Of a stretch of 64,000 nt of DNA, positions 11,101 to 22,648 are shown piece by piece. Source of the stretch: Labia minor (Eukaryota; Arthropoda; Insecta; Dermaptera; Spongiphoridae). Every line of letters begins with the position of its first letter. Position 1 is the stretch's first letter. Below the pieces are notes generated by a model. That model was given only the letters and a program-made list of their open reading frames with translations, did no database searches and had not been told where the DNA came from. The DNA lies in assembly GCA_963082975.1 (NCBI GenBank), contig OY720344.1, forward strand, positions 28,927,172 through 28,991,171, given 5' to 3'. Made by a program: the position numbers and the translations under genes.

Positions 11101-13528
11101 AAGCTCGATATTGAATGTTAGGGACGTTGAAAAAATATCAAATTTAGTAGATAATAAATAAACTTTAAGGATCAATCTTCCAAAATAAAAAAAAATTTAT
11201 TTTATATCGAATATTTAAAAAAATAATTATACTTAGGAAAATTCATAGGAAAAAAAGAAAAGAAAATTAACTGAATTTAAAACATATTTCTGATTTAGTT
11301 TCAAATATTGCGAGACTATGTTATTATATCTCCAGGTTAATCTTAATATATGTATATTTAAAAAAAATAACAATAGGTTAGTTTTCATAACATCATTAAG
11401 AGTCACACAAGTAGGTAGATGATTATATGTCCGGTCATTTGAAATTACTCCAGGTCCTGTTAGGTCTCGTCAGAAGATGACTTGAATGAATACTCCGGGT
11501 TACGGTTGACGGACACTCCTCCAGGTCGACAACGGGCACACCCTATTAGTTCCACATGAACAACAACTTTACTGGTCATACTTGATCAACACAAATAGAT
11601 AATATCATATCCGTTCAATTTGTCCTACCGATAGTATTTCCTTGTTAGAACAATAGACATCTAAGAATTTAAAATAAAAGGAAACATTGAAATAAATTAA
11701 TAGATATTTTGTAAGATAAACCAAAAATAAGCGTAATTATTAATTGGAAATAATAAAAATAACATCTTTATTTAATATATAAACGAGAGCAGGTCAATAA
11801 GTCCGTGACTTGGAATGAAACGTATTTTTGGACAAAAAATGATTTTATTTTTCAATATAGACTTCTTCGTCCAACGATTCTCCGAATTTTTAATTCCTTC
11901 CAAAAAATAAGATTTGCCGAGGCCTTCTTTGGTACCGATTCACCCCGAAAAACCCACTGTTTTGACTACTGTTTGGTCTCTGATTTGTTGTAGTGGATTC
12001 ATGATTCATTCACGGCGTCAAAACTCGTCTATATTGCGGTTAAACAAAGCCAAACACTCCCGCTTAATGAGCATACGAAATTCACTTTTTTTCCATTTTC
12101 TTTTCAAATCACGAGGTCGTCTGCTATTAAAAGATGTCAAACAAAAACTAAAATACCCAGGTGATTTAAATTTCGACAGGAGTCAGCTGATAGTTGAGTT
12201 GCCTGCTGACAGGATCAGTGTTACTATTTCATTTAAGAGTATGGAAATTCAAAAAGTCACGGACTTATTGACCTGTCCTAGTACCTAAACTTAAGAATTA
12301 TAAAATGAAAAAAAATGAAAAAAGGGATTTAAAATATATAATTTTTTATAGAAATATTAATATCCTTCTATCTTTCAATTATTTATTTGTTAAATAATAT
12401 TTATAAAATATTAAAATGAATTTAATTTCAAATTAACTCATTTTTTTTAATTCCTGGTTATGTCAAAATGTTCACTTTATGATTAAATTACCCCCTACCG
12501 CATTTAAGTGATTTAATATACATGGGGTAGGAAACTAAGCTAAAAGGGTTCTGAGGCAAATTGGTATAGGTAGTTTCTGAAAAATTAGAATTTTAATTGA
12601 TATTTAAAGGGAGAGTTTTTTTTTCTTTAGTTCATGCGTGTAATATATGCTTTCAAGACTTGTAATCGAAATTTAATTTACTCCTCAAATTAATGAATAA
12701 AATATGGTTATAAATTCATATTTTCATATTCATATACCTATTTTTGTTACCAAATGGTTATTATTTATCATTACTAATTATACTTATGAATAGTTTCATT
12801 TATTTTTAAAATCTTTATATCAAATCAATCATTTTATTGAAATAATCACAAATATTGCAAAATAAGTATTTAAAAGAGAGGATATAATTAAATTGAATAA
12901 AAGAAATTTATCTATAAATGAACTTTACAGGCTTTCTATTGAAGAAAAACTATTTGTTTAAAATTTTTAACCTTCTTATAGTATATATTATAACGTGGAT
13001 ATACTAATGACTTTATTGTTCTAAGGACAATACATAGATTTAAGTTTTTCTTAATCATAAACATGCAATAGTAAAATGTGACTATTATTTATTTATTTAT
13101 TTATTTTTGATAATTCAATTAAAAATATCTTTATTCACTTTTATTCATTTATTTCCTTGTGAAAATTCTAAAAATAAATTAAAAAATTTCTAGAAAATTT
13201 TTACTTAGTTTTACTTTACTTTTAATTTATCAATCATTATTAGTAAAATTATTATTATTACAAATAAAAATGAATCTGTGGGAATACATAATAAGTTTAT
13301 TAACGAAGTTTAAACGAAATTGGGGATAAATAATAAATAATTAATAATAATAATAGTTTAATTAATAATAATAACAATAATAACTATAAAGATGTTTAAG
13401 TGAAACCTATAATAATAACTTATCATAAAAAACTGTATAAAATTACCGTTCAAATTTCGAATTGATAATGCAGTCTGAGTTCGATTGAGTACTATGAGAA
13501 GCATCACACAAATATAACTTGCCTTCAT
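8172..13528 (-). CDS. Secreted protein of unknown function, possibly a JHBP/BPI-like lipid-binding fold (three coding exons)
   Basis: Minus-strand gene. Exon 1 is 13528-13447: ATG, 27 codons and one base, donor GT just after. Exon 2 is 9119-8821 and exon 3 is 8591-8172. Phases join exactly (1, then 0) and give 266 residues. Exon 1 begins MKASYICVMLLIVLN, a good signal peptide, and exons 2 and 3 are open throughout. The mature protein has four cysteines (in ERCTG, EQCYF, ETCNM and YGCRP), few tryptophans and a charged amphipathic C terminus (VKSLIKLHMEKQLKSALRD). The middle (ARILFRDLSILGQVRLYEEG) resembles the strand-rich body of takeout/JHBP or group 7 allergen proteins, but I cannot confirm the family. 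An acceptor-like TTTCAG lies one base before the ATG, so a 5'UTR exon or a trans-spliced leader is likely. Intron 1 is 4.3 kb and carries mariner pieces. Confidence 0.78.
10386..10518. mobile_element. Short mariner-derived MITE in intron 1 of the secreted-protein gene
   Basis: About 133 bp with inverted ends built on AATAAGTCCGTGACTT. The inside is a deleted form of the same family as 11784-12282, sharing CAGCTGACTCCTGTC in the opposite sense. Too short to code. Confidence 0.7.
11397..11600. other. Compositionally rich island in the long intron
   Basis: Around 200 bp of higher GC and complexity than its surroundings (for example GGTCGACAACGGGCACACCC). No consistent reading frame and no RNA fold recognised. 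Could be a cis-element or an old repeat. Confidence 0.3.
11784..12282 (-). mobile_element. Deleted mariner element
   Basis: About 500 bp with inverted ends (AGGTCAATAAGTCCGTGACT at both). On the minus strand, near 11880-12010, a mariner-type transposase scrap is visible: WIHYNKSETKQ, then KQWVFRGESVPKKA, like the WIHHYTPETKQQS region of DD34D mariner transposases. It carries internal stops and only part of the gene remains. Confidence 0.75.
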
Positions 13529-13529
13529 T

Positions 13530-14503
13530 CTGAAAGAAATAATTGAATTTGATTAGTTTATAAGTAATTTTATTTATTTTTTTAAATTAAGATTATATTT
13601 TTAATTTATACTACTATTTAATTTCTGTTATGTTAAATTTTTCTTTGATTTTGTTTTTGTTTTTATTTTTTGTAAATCCTCTACCCCAAATAGGGAGAGG
13701 ATAGAGATATACTGGGTTGTATATAATCTCTATAATTAATTAAATAAATAATAAAAATAAATAAATATACTACTATTTGTATCATATTCTTCTTATATAA
13801 GGTTAATATTTATTTTAAAGAAATTCTAAATTTTTATCCTATTTCGAGATAAGAAACCATGTTTCATTTAAGGCGATTATTTTTGTAAATTATTTTTTAA
13901 ATATTGTTATTAACACACACACACACAGACACATCATTCTAAAAATGGATTTATTTATACCATTCTAAAAAATAGTTTAATTCTAAAAGAAAATACTACA
14001 ATTGTCTTGGCCTTTCTGAAAAGAGGGGGAAGAGGAGGGTGAAGCAATGGCTCAACAATATCTTATGTATTACTTTTTAAAAGATATCTTTGTTATGAGG
14101 ATACCTCAAATAAAATAATTATTTTCTAATATTTCATTTTAACTTCCCCACTTATATAAAAAAAATTTTAAGAATTTTTTATTTTAATCTAAAATTATGT
14201 GAGTTTATTGATTAGCGTAGGATCGTTGGTTGGGCTAAGCTTGTATACATCGGAGTGAAATGTAGCTGTATGAAAGCGATCTTGGATATTTAGATAGCGA
14301 GTGTATGAAATATGCAGTTAAAGGAGAAAATTGATAGGAGAGAAACTCTTTGAATCAACGGGTCGGCAATTCTTAATTAAATAAACAATATTGCCAAATT
14401 TTGCTTGTTCCAATCATCTTTAATTTTAATTATTTTTCAATGTTTTGAGAAATTAAATTTTTTTTAAATTATAAGAATCAACTCAATTTTCTATAAAATT
14501 TTT
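13530..14503. other. AT-rich DNA upstream of the secreted-protein gene
   Basis: Simple repeats (CA run near 13913-13925, TTTA runs) and AT-rich DNA. A more complex 150-bp stretch lies at about 14210-14370. A 5'UTR exon and promoter of the minus-strand gene may lie here, but none is clear. Confidence 0.4.
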
Positions 14504-15114
14504 ACCGACCGAGGTATTGTTTTCACACCAAATTTCACATGTGGAGATTTTTACATATCTCCACGAATCATGCATTTTCTTAACAGAAAAAAGTATTTTT
14601 AGCATGATGTCTGTCCGTCCGTCCGTCCGTCTGTCCGTATAGATGTGTACAGCCTGAACGGATTTTGATGAAATTTGGTATATTTACTTAATGCATCAGT
14701 GGGATGAATTGATCAACTTTTGGTGCAAATCCGGAAACCGGAAGTGGTAGTATTAGCGATCGACGATAGGAAGGAAAGGGTTATTTTCACACCAAATTTC
14801 ACATGAGGAGATTTTTTTATATATCACCACGAATCATGCACTTTGTATTGGATTTATCCTCGGGAAAATCATATTTATTAGTTTTTTCTTGATTTAAAAT
14901 TATATGACGTCATCCAGCCATTCATGACGTCACAGCCTGGTCTTGCATATATATTATAAATAAAATAAAATTTAAAAATATTTATGTTATATGCCTATCT
15001 GTTTTTTATTACATTAATAGATATATTAAAATTATTTGAAATTGTTTCTGTAGCTGGAAATTAATTTATTTCAAACCGTCGGTCGGTTCGGACCTGGCCA
15101 CAGGTCAACTTATT
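14504..15114 (+). mobile_element. Family B HINE-like element, copy B1
   Basis: About 610 bp. It starts ACCGACCG after a T-run and carries CGTCGGTCGGT near the right end. The hairpin GACCTGGCCACAGGTC follows, then the tail AACTTATT. A GTCC microsatellite lies at about 14612-14636. Two direct copies of about 60 bp (about 14520-14580 and 14785-14845) contain an 8-bp-stem hairpin (GTGGAGAT...ATCTCCAC; the second copy is imperfect). No coding capacity. Confidence 0.75.
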
Positions 15115-15357
15115 TTATTTTATTTTGAAAATTAAAATTAATTAATTTATTAATTACTTTTATCCGAAATTAAAGATTCTTTAACAATATAATATTAATA
15201 ATATTTGTTATTTGTTTTTAATTATGTGATTGAGAGAAGCTTAAGTCTCTTTAAGCAAATTGCATCATTTTTTTTATCATCTCATCTTTTTTCTGCTTAT
15301 AAAGAAAATACTACTATAATATTTAATAGATTTTAATTTTGATAATAGTTTTGTTGA

Positions 15358-15475
15358 AATCTGCCTTTTATCGCATTAATAACAGGCGTTAGCCGATTAG
15401 ACCTTAATTTAAATTCTCGGATATGAATATTCTTCGTGATTATACCTCGTAGTAGCGAATTATATAAACTTTTCA
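15358..15475 (-). mobile_element. LINE fragment
   Basis: About 120 bp matching 43855-43935 (AACAGGCGTT...CGATTA...CTTCGTGATTA). There it is part of a minus-strand LINE reverse-transcriptase region. Heavily decayed. Confidence 0.5.
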
Positions 15476-15833
15476 ACAATTTTAAATTCCAAAGATTGTT
15501 CTTTAAGATTTTATTTATTGTTTTATTCCATTTAATTTTGGGTTCTAGTTAAAAGTATATTGAAGATTGTATAATTTCATTTTACATTTCTACGGGAAAG
15601 ATAAAAAAGTAACTAAGGCAATTAACGTGAATGGATCCTGTGCCTCGAATGAAATATAGTACATATTATATATATATATGGATGAAAATTGTATAAAATT
15701 TAAATTTTATATACATTTCTCTGATTGCACAATTATTGTATTAAATGTTACACCAACAATAAATTTTTCTATTTCTATTATTTTTCTATTCTATATTAAT
15801 AAGGGAATTTTTGTAAATAAAACTTCATAATTA

Positions 15834-16317
15834 CGAGGGGTGTTCAAAGTATTCTCGGTAACGGGGTAATTGAGCAGTGACGAAGGGATTTAAATTATTT
15901 CAGTTGGTAACGACACTCCCTGAGAACATAACCTCAAAATTTCATTTATTTATCATTAGTACTAATCTAATTATCGTTGGTGTAAGAAGACCAGAATGAC
16001 TGATGCGACAATGTTGAGAAAAATGCTTTGAAGAAATAAAGCATACACCTTACAGCCCAGACCTTGCCCCCAGTGATTACTTCTTGTTCCCCACCCAAAA
16101 AACAAGATCTTCGTGGAAAACGTTTTCCACGACGCTGATTTAACGCACATTTTGAGGACAAAGAGGAAAAATATTTTTTAGAGGGAATTCAAGAGTTAGT
16201 TTCCCGAGCAAACAAGTGTATTGAGGTTATGGGGGACTACATTGAAAAATAAATTTTAGTTAGAAGTTTCTGCATTTTCCTTCATACCTTTACCGAGAAT
16301 ACTTTGAACACCCCTCG
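15834..16317 (+). mobile_element. Internally deleted mariner element with TA duplication
   Basis: 484 bp with about 28-bp inverted ends starting CGAGGGGTGTTCAAAGTA and flanked by TA on both sides. The plus strand encodes the C-terminal part of a DD34D mariner transposase: YSPDLAPSDYFLFP near 16035-16095 and ELVSRANKCIEVMGDYIEK near 16190-16250, in different frames. The 5' half of the gene is missing. Confidence 0.85.
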
Positions 16318-16319
16318 TA

Positions 16320-17623
16320 TATTTTATTGCACTTAAATACAACCTTTCATTTGCTCTTTCAGCAATCGTTATCAAGCAATTGCACTGCCCGAACGATCAG
16401 AAAAGCAAATGAAACATTGTATTTTTGTTTTTAAGAAAAATACAATATATAGTATCATTTACAAAATTCCTTTATTAATAAACACAACCACACAAGTTTT
16501 AATAATTTAAAATTTAATTCCATATTATTTTGATATATTAACCCATTCGTATCGACATACAACATTTTATTAGATTAACTTTTGATATTATTTTATATTC
16601 ATTATCATTAATGAACTTTCGTTTTTGAAAGTTGACCTCTCTATTGTGGCCCTATTGTGGATTATTAAAATCAACGATGCGAGTCTGCAAATCAATTGAC
16701 TTTGTTCTCCGGCATTTCACCATGAGTGATCTTTCGAAACAATTGTCCCCTGCTGTTCATTTGACCCCTCTGCCTATTTAGAGATTGGCAGCCACTCATT
16801 TATTAATCATCCCTTTTAAAACTATCCAGAACTCCCTCTCTCTCTCTCTTTCCCTGACAGTGGGTTCACTCAATACTTGTTATGCCCGCTTTAATGTCTC
16901 CAGTCTTCTAGAAGGACTTGCTATCTCGCAATTTAAAGATCACATCTTTACTGCTCATGAATGAAGCCTATAACAAAACAAGAAGGCTTCATTAAAATAT
17001 TCCAATATTCTCAGTTGGTTGGTTAATCTTAATAGCGAAAATGGTAATATTAATGATCTTTAATTCCTAAAATTTTATTTTTTGGTTTTACTTTTATTTA
17101 TAAAATTTACTAAATAGAAAGAGCTTGAAATAGAATACTTGAACAAATAATAAATCTATTTTAAATACCATAGCCTAATTAAATATAAATCAGCCGTAGC
17201 ATTTGGGTCATATAAATAGTTTCTACGGGTCAAAGTATTGACCATGAACTATTATTTTTTAGGAATCACTTAAGTTCTTTGTTGCCAAAACTCAAAAGCA
17301 GACAGACTAATTTATAAGGCACTATTGAGAAAGGTAAAATTAAAATAGAAAAAAAATATTATTGTTATTAGCATTAATTCAACCATAAATTTTAAGAATT
17401 AAACAATATATTGATGGCTTTGTGAAAAAGGTGATGTCCTAGGTAAGTTTATATTACTGATGCTTCAAAGGGTAACCCTTTTCAAATTACCTGACTCTAC
17501 TATTCGGGGAAGAAAAAAAAAACCAAGAAAGGAATACGATACGGTACGGATACTCTGTGAATACGATCAAACCCATCATGAATTATTATATATGGGGATA
17601 GATACATATTTATTTTAAAATTT

Positions 17624-17663
<40 letters not shown>

Positions 17664-17959
17664 ATCGAAATTATAATAATCAATAATATATAGAAATGAA
17701 AAAGTTAAAATTTAATAAATAAATTAAAGATTTCTACTAAGATGACCATAAGTTCTGTTTGTTCTGTACCGTTTAATAAAAATGATCGAAATTTGCTCCT
17801 TAAGAATAGTTAATTGGAGAAAATAAATTATATAAATAATTGTATCGGTTCTGTCACTATAAAATAATCGTTTGCATAATCAGAATGTATATCTAATAGT
17901 TTTTTTAATATTATACTTATTAAAGAATACATAATTTTTGAAAAGTTGAGAATTAAAAG
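16320..17959. other. Non-coding region with small inverted repeats
   Basis: Mostly AT-rich. A more complex section at about 16610-17000 includes a CT run and two small hairpins: AAAGATCACATCTTT (16936-16950) and ATGAAGCCT/AGGCTTCAT (16961-16969 with 16984-16992). A TA run is at about 17630-17654. No gene recognised. Confidence 0.4.
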
Positions 17960-18262
17960 CAGTGCCGGTCTTAGAATTTTGGCGCTTAAGGCAGAACAGA
18001 AATTGTTGCCTCTCAAATAAGGAAAGATAATTTTTGGGAAAGAAAAGTTTTTATCACAAATACATTCCAAAGAGGATCTAATATTATTTAATTATCATTT
18101 TACTTTTATAAAGTTTAATATTTAAAAGTAGAACATTTTTGTACAGGATAGTTATAAGATATACAAAGATATTCGAAATATTTATAAATTTGAAAGAATT
18201 ATAAAGAGATTTAATATTACAGAAATTATTTTTAAAAATCTATACACAATCTGAATTATATA
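17960..18262. mobile_element. hAT-type element remnant
   Basis: Begins CAGTGCCGGTCTTAGAATTT, a typical hAT end. No matching right end was found. The right 100 bp (about 18165-18262) match 54053-54159, the DNA next to the second hAT copy. So this repeat existed elsewhere before that insertion and here shows the unoccupied site (CCCTAAGT). Confidence 0.55.
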
Positions 18263-19299
18263 CCCTAAGTTATTTATTTATTATTATAATTTTTTTCCAT
18301 TTTTCTTGTTATAAATCTTATCTAATCTTATTTAATTTCTTATTTATCCAGGCGTGAGAAGCGAAGCATCCATTCAAGTCTATGAGATGGTCTATGAGTC
18401 TAAGCTGCGAGATATATCAACCTTTTATTAAATTCCGAGATTAATATTTATTATTAATTTTATTTTTAATTCAATTTAAATTTATTTATTTCATATTCTA
18501 ATATGTTATATTTTACTTCTATTTCATGATTCAATCTTCATTCCTGTTATTTGATGCTGATTTGAATTCTTGATTCTCTTCTCTATCTCTGATGATGATG
18601 AAATTATCTTCATAATACAGCTCACCAAATGTAAGTAATCATCGTTATTTATTTAGCATGGCACATTTTAATTAAAATAGGTGTAAATTTTATTAATTAA
18701 TCTAAATATAGGTGTAATATTTCAAGTATAATTGAACATACATTATTTAAATGTAAGTAAAGTAGTAATTTTCAAGTAATATTCATTAAGAGATTATAGA
18801 GAAATATATTAAATTATATGATAAAATTTAGTAAGATTAAGGAATTTCAGGGCACATCGAGAAGAAGAGAATGGTATTTCGAGAATTGTTAGGTTTCAAT
18901 GCGTTACACAGGGACAGTGGGTGAGGTAATTTTTAGATAATTTTGATGTTAAGGATTATCAGTAGGTTATCCCCTTCTTCCATCAAGGGATGCATGTTCT
19001 CAACCTACTAATTCATTGGTTAGATTAGAATTAATAAATAACAAATGTTGGAGGGTAAGACAAGTGCCATGTCAATATTTTAAGGGAAGGGTTGCATGAA
19101 TTCCATGTCAGGTCTGAATTCTACTTTTTGTATTGCTGAGAGCGTAGTTGAAGTGAACGGGAATTCGGGAAGGTAAATCAACACAGTTCCGAAATTTATA
19201 TAATAACAACCAAAATTTTTCATTTAGATAAATAAGTACTACTCATACTTTTCCTGAATTACTTAAGGATCTCATCCATCCTGTTTTTTTTACTATCCT
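18263..19299. other. Non-coding DNA
   Basis: AT-rich with moderately complex stretches near 18350-18420, 18840-18910 and 19060-19180. No coding frame or repeat family recognised. Confidence 0.4.
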
Positions 19300-19352
19300 A
19301 GTCAGTTACTGCTCTAGGATTTCAATGCCCCGATGCAGAGCAGTAATTGATT
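19300..19352 (+). other. 16-bp stem hairpin
   Basis: Bases 19300-19315 pair with 19337-19352 over 16 bp, including two G-T pairs, around a 21-base loop. The core is TTACTGCTCT/AGAGCAGTAA. It is shorter than a usual microRNA precursor. It could be a structured RNA or a chance inverted repeat. Confidence 0.35.
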
Positions 19353-22100
19353 CTCCTCAAATAAGTATTAGAAAAAAATTGATTTTATAATTTTTATTGA
19401 TTTATTTTACTAACAGATAAAACATGATTAGTATTACAACCAACAAAATGAACTAAATTTTTATTTCTATTTTATTTATTTTAATAGATTTCACAATTAT
19501 TGCACTAAATGACTATTCCTGATAACTTCATAGTTTTCAAGTATTAAAAGGTAATTTTTCATGGTTTTTTTTTCCTCAAAAATTTGACTTGAATTAATAT
19601 TGTCACATAATTCGCTTTCAATTGAAATTAGTGATAAAGCAACATTACCCAAATTATGCGACGTATTGTTTTGCTTGCACGTTGACTCAGTCCTAATTAA
19701 AAGAAGCCTATGAGCCATTTTTTGTAATTTTTTTCTTCTAATTCTCAACTCATCATTTTATAACACTGTCACGTTTTCGATATTACATTGTCCCTTTTTT
19801 TCACTAGACAATATGGTCACTATAATTTCAACGGATATACCAACTCCTACTGAGTTGAAATTTTATAATTTAATATATTAGGATTATTATAATATTTCAT
19901 AATTTATAATTTATAAATTATATTAGTAAAAATTTAGTTAATTAAATTAAAATAATCTTTATTTAAATAATTATTAACTTTCTGTCAATCCTTTTGATGG
20001 TTCTAATCTCGAAAGTTCGTTCCCGCAACATCCACATTATTTATTATTATTTGTTCATTTATATATATATATTTATATAAAGAATTTCATTTTAATTCTT
20101 GGAATTTTTTTAAAAGAAAGTTTTTAATTATAATAAGGACGAGTATCCTAGAATAGTTTAAATAAAATTTTAATTTAAGTATAATCAGAAATTATACATA
20201 TTTCTATATATAATAATATAATAAAAATATCGTAACAACTATTGATATTTAAGGCTTGTTTAATCTTCTATCAATTTTAAATTTATTTAAATATACAAGA
20301 TTATATATATATATATAACCAAGCTTTATTTATTATCTTAACATTGTTAACGTTGTAAACACAAAGTTTAAGACGTCGTATCATAAGTGCGGCGCAGAGG
20401 TATATTCACACAATATCCCTAACTAAAAATTATAAAACTAAAATTATTATAAACTAAAAAATTCTATATTCTATAAATTCTATATTCGAAATCAGGGAAA
20501 TTATCACTTTTTATCTCGGAAGTTTAAGAAAAAAGATGATTTGTAGAGTGAAGAACTTAAGGTATTTGCCCTGAAGTGTATCTAAAGAAATATATCCGCT
20601 TCCCTGAAGTCTATTGTTCAATTCAAACAAATAAAATATCAAAAAATTTTAAAAATTTTTATCTTTCTCTTATTTTAATTACATTTTTATATTAAATTAT
20701 ATTTGAAACAAAAATATACCTGCTATAAAATCAAGTATTAATTTAACTTATATAATAAAACATAAATAATAACTTAGAAATGATAATTAGAGTGAAAGTT
20801 ATTACAGGTCAAATTAAAAGTGGAAAGAATTTTATATAATAAATTGAAATGATATATATATATATATATAATATATAAATATATAATATCACGAAATGTA
20901 ATGATTAAAAATATCTTTTTTGTTACAAATATAATAATCTTAATTTATTTAGCAGAATTATTTTTCCTGTTATTTATTTGTAGTACCTATATCGAACTAT
21001 TATAGTGATAATTGTACTTTCTATCTTTATTTATTTATTTATTTATTTTTTATAAGTATCATGAGTAGAGAAATTTTTTCTATATTGTTTTTGATGGATA
21101 TAAATATGTCAAATTAATCCTCTCACACATGATACCTTAGAATCTTTATTTATTACTTTCATCTGCAAAGGAATTAATTGGAGCATTTCCTTTGAAAGTT
21201 ATCATTTTTTTTTTCTTTTTGATCACAAAAACAACAACAATGAATATTTTAAATAAAAAACTATTTATAATAATAATTTAATAAATAATAATAATATAAT
21301 AATAAAGTGATATATACATATATGTATATAAAATATATTATCATAGTAGAAGTGGTTGAATGAGAAATTCTATTTCACATCATTATTTGTAGTTGTTACA
21401 GCTAATAATAAAATGAAAGAAACAGGATTTATCTATCAGTTTAATCATCCATCCGTGAAAGTGTCGAGAATAAATATAAAAACCGGAAGAAAATAATTGT
21501 CATTAATTAGGATAAATTTGAAAAATATAATTTTTTTCCCATTATCTTTTTTAAAATATTCTTTATTATATATTTCTTTATTTATTAACATTATTTTCTT
21601 CATTTTTAAAAAAAAAAAAATCAATTTCTCGTTGAAAGTGGATTTTATTTATTTATATTATTTTGTTTATTATTGAAGAAGTTGGAAAAAGTTGATTTGT
21701 TAAACTTGCCTTGATTCAGGGGATGATGATACGTGATACGTCAGACAAGTAATTCCAAGGTAAATTTATATTTATATTTATTTATTTATATATCACTTCA
21801 CTAGTCGACTTGCAACTTCCAAATGCTTTATAATCGAGCAAGTGAAAACATTTGTAGCGAAATATTAATGGAGTTCTAGAACAATCAGATGGCGCTTCTC
21901 CTTTTTGGTGGTCTTTAAAGAGAAAAAGATACGCGGTTGATCGCTCTTGTGGAAACACAACGAAGAGCAGCCCCCCTATCGTCGCTCGTATTGTTTGTCC
22001 TCAAGATGTCGATGGTGACATAGATTCGCCAGCTGGCTGAAAAAAAAATCTAGGATGAAGAGTCTGAGTTCAAGAATCATCTTCTTTTTCTTCATTGCAG
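19353..22100. other. AT-rich non-coding DNA
   Basis: Long AT-rich section with TA and TTTA runs (for example 20303-20320, 20853-20890, 21029-21050). GC rises at about 21870-22100, just before a candidate exon. No gene established. Confidence 0.4.
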
Positions 22101-22226
22101 GAAGAATGTGTCGAAAGATCGCCTCCAGCACCTGTTTCTTTCACCCGAATGCTTCAACTGAAGAAAGTTGTTCAACTGGTTAATGCCTGGTTGTATTGTT
22201 TGTATCAATTCGACAATTGTTTATAA
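22101..22226 (+). other. Candidate orphan exon, ABCB-like linker
   Basis: A strong acceptor (TTCTTTTTCTTCATTGCAG) precedes an open frame. It begins EECVERSPPAPVSFTRMLQL and runs to a stop at 22224-22226. The PPAPVSFTRMLQL stretch recalls the linker before the second membrane half of P-glycoprotein-type ABCB transporters. No flanking exons were found, so this may be a lone exon relic or chance. Confidence 0.2.
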
Positions 22227-22504
22227 AAGATGAAGAACAAATTTTCTTAGTCAAATAATTGACATCCAATCATATATAATTAAACATTCAAATGATGGGA
22301 AACATCTTTATTAATGAAGTTAAATGAAGATTTACAATCAAAGTAAAAGAGAAAGGAAAAGAGAGATAGAAATATACACGTATATTTACTTTATCATTCC
22401 AAGTGTCAAACACTTTAAATTCAATGACCATTATCTATTCTTTAAAAAAACCAAGTCATTTTAATTTTAAATCATACTTCAATTAACTTATAGTTTCAAA
22501 TTTT

Positions 22505-22648
22505 TAATAATAAATAATTTTGTTTAAATTATAAATTATAAATAATTTTGTTTAAATTATAAATTATAAATAATTTTGTTTAAATTATAAATTATAAATA
22601 ATTTTGTTTAAATTATAAATTATAAATAATTTTGTTCAAATTATAAAT
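22505..22648. repeat. 28-bp tandem repeat, about five copies
   Basis: Near-perfect tandem array of an AT-rich 28-bp unit containing AATTTTGTTTAAATTATAA. It directly abuts a family-B-like terminus at 22649. Confidence 0.85.

Noticed and set aside
11805-12288. Plus-strand frames of 62 and 124 codons
   Set aside because: They run antisense to mariner transposase scraps between inverted ends. The minus strand carries the recognisable motifs.
16936-16992. Two small hairpins (AAAGAT/ATCTTT and ATGAAGCCT/AGGCTTCAT)
   Set aside because: Stems of 6-9 bp are common by chance over 64 kb. No terminator or RNA context.
21155-21199. Imperfect inverted repeat CAAAGGAA/TTCCTTTG
   Set aside because: 8-bp core with poorly paired outer arms; too weak for a structured RNA claim.
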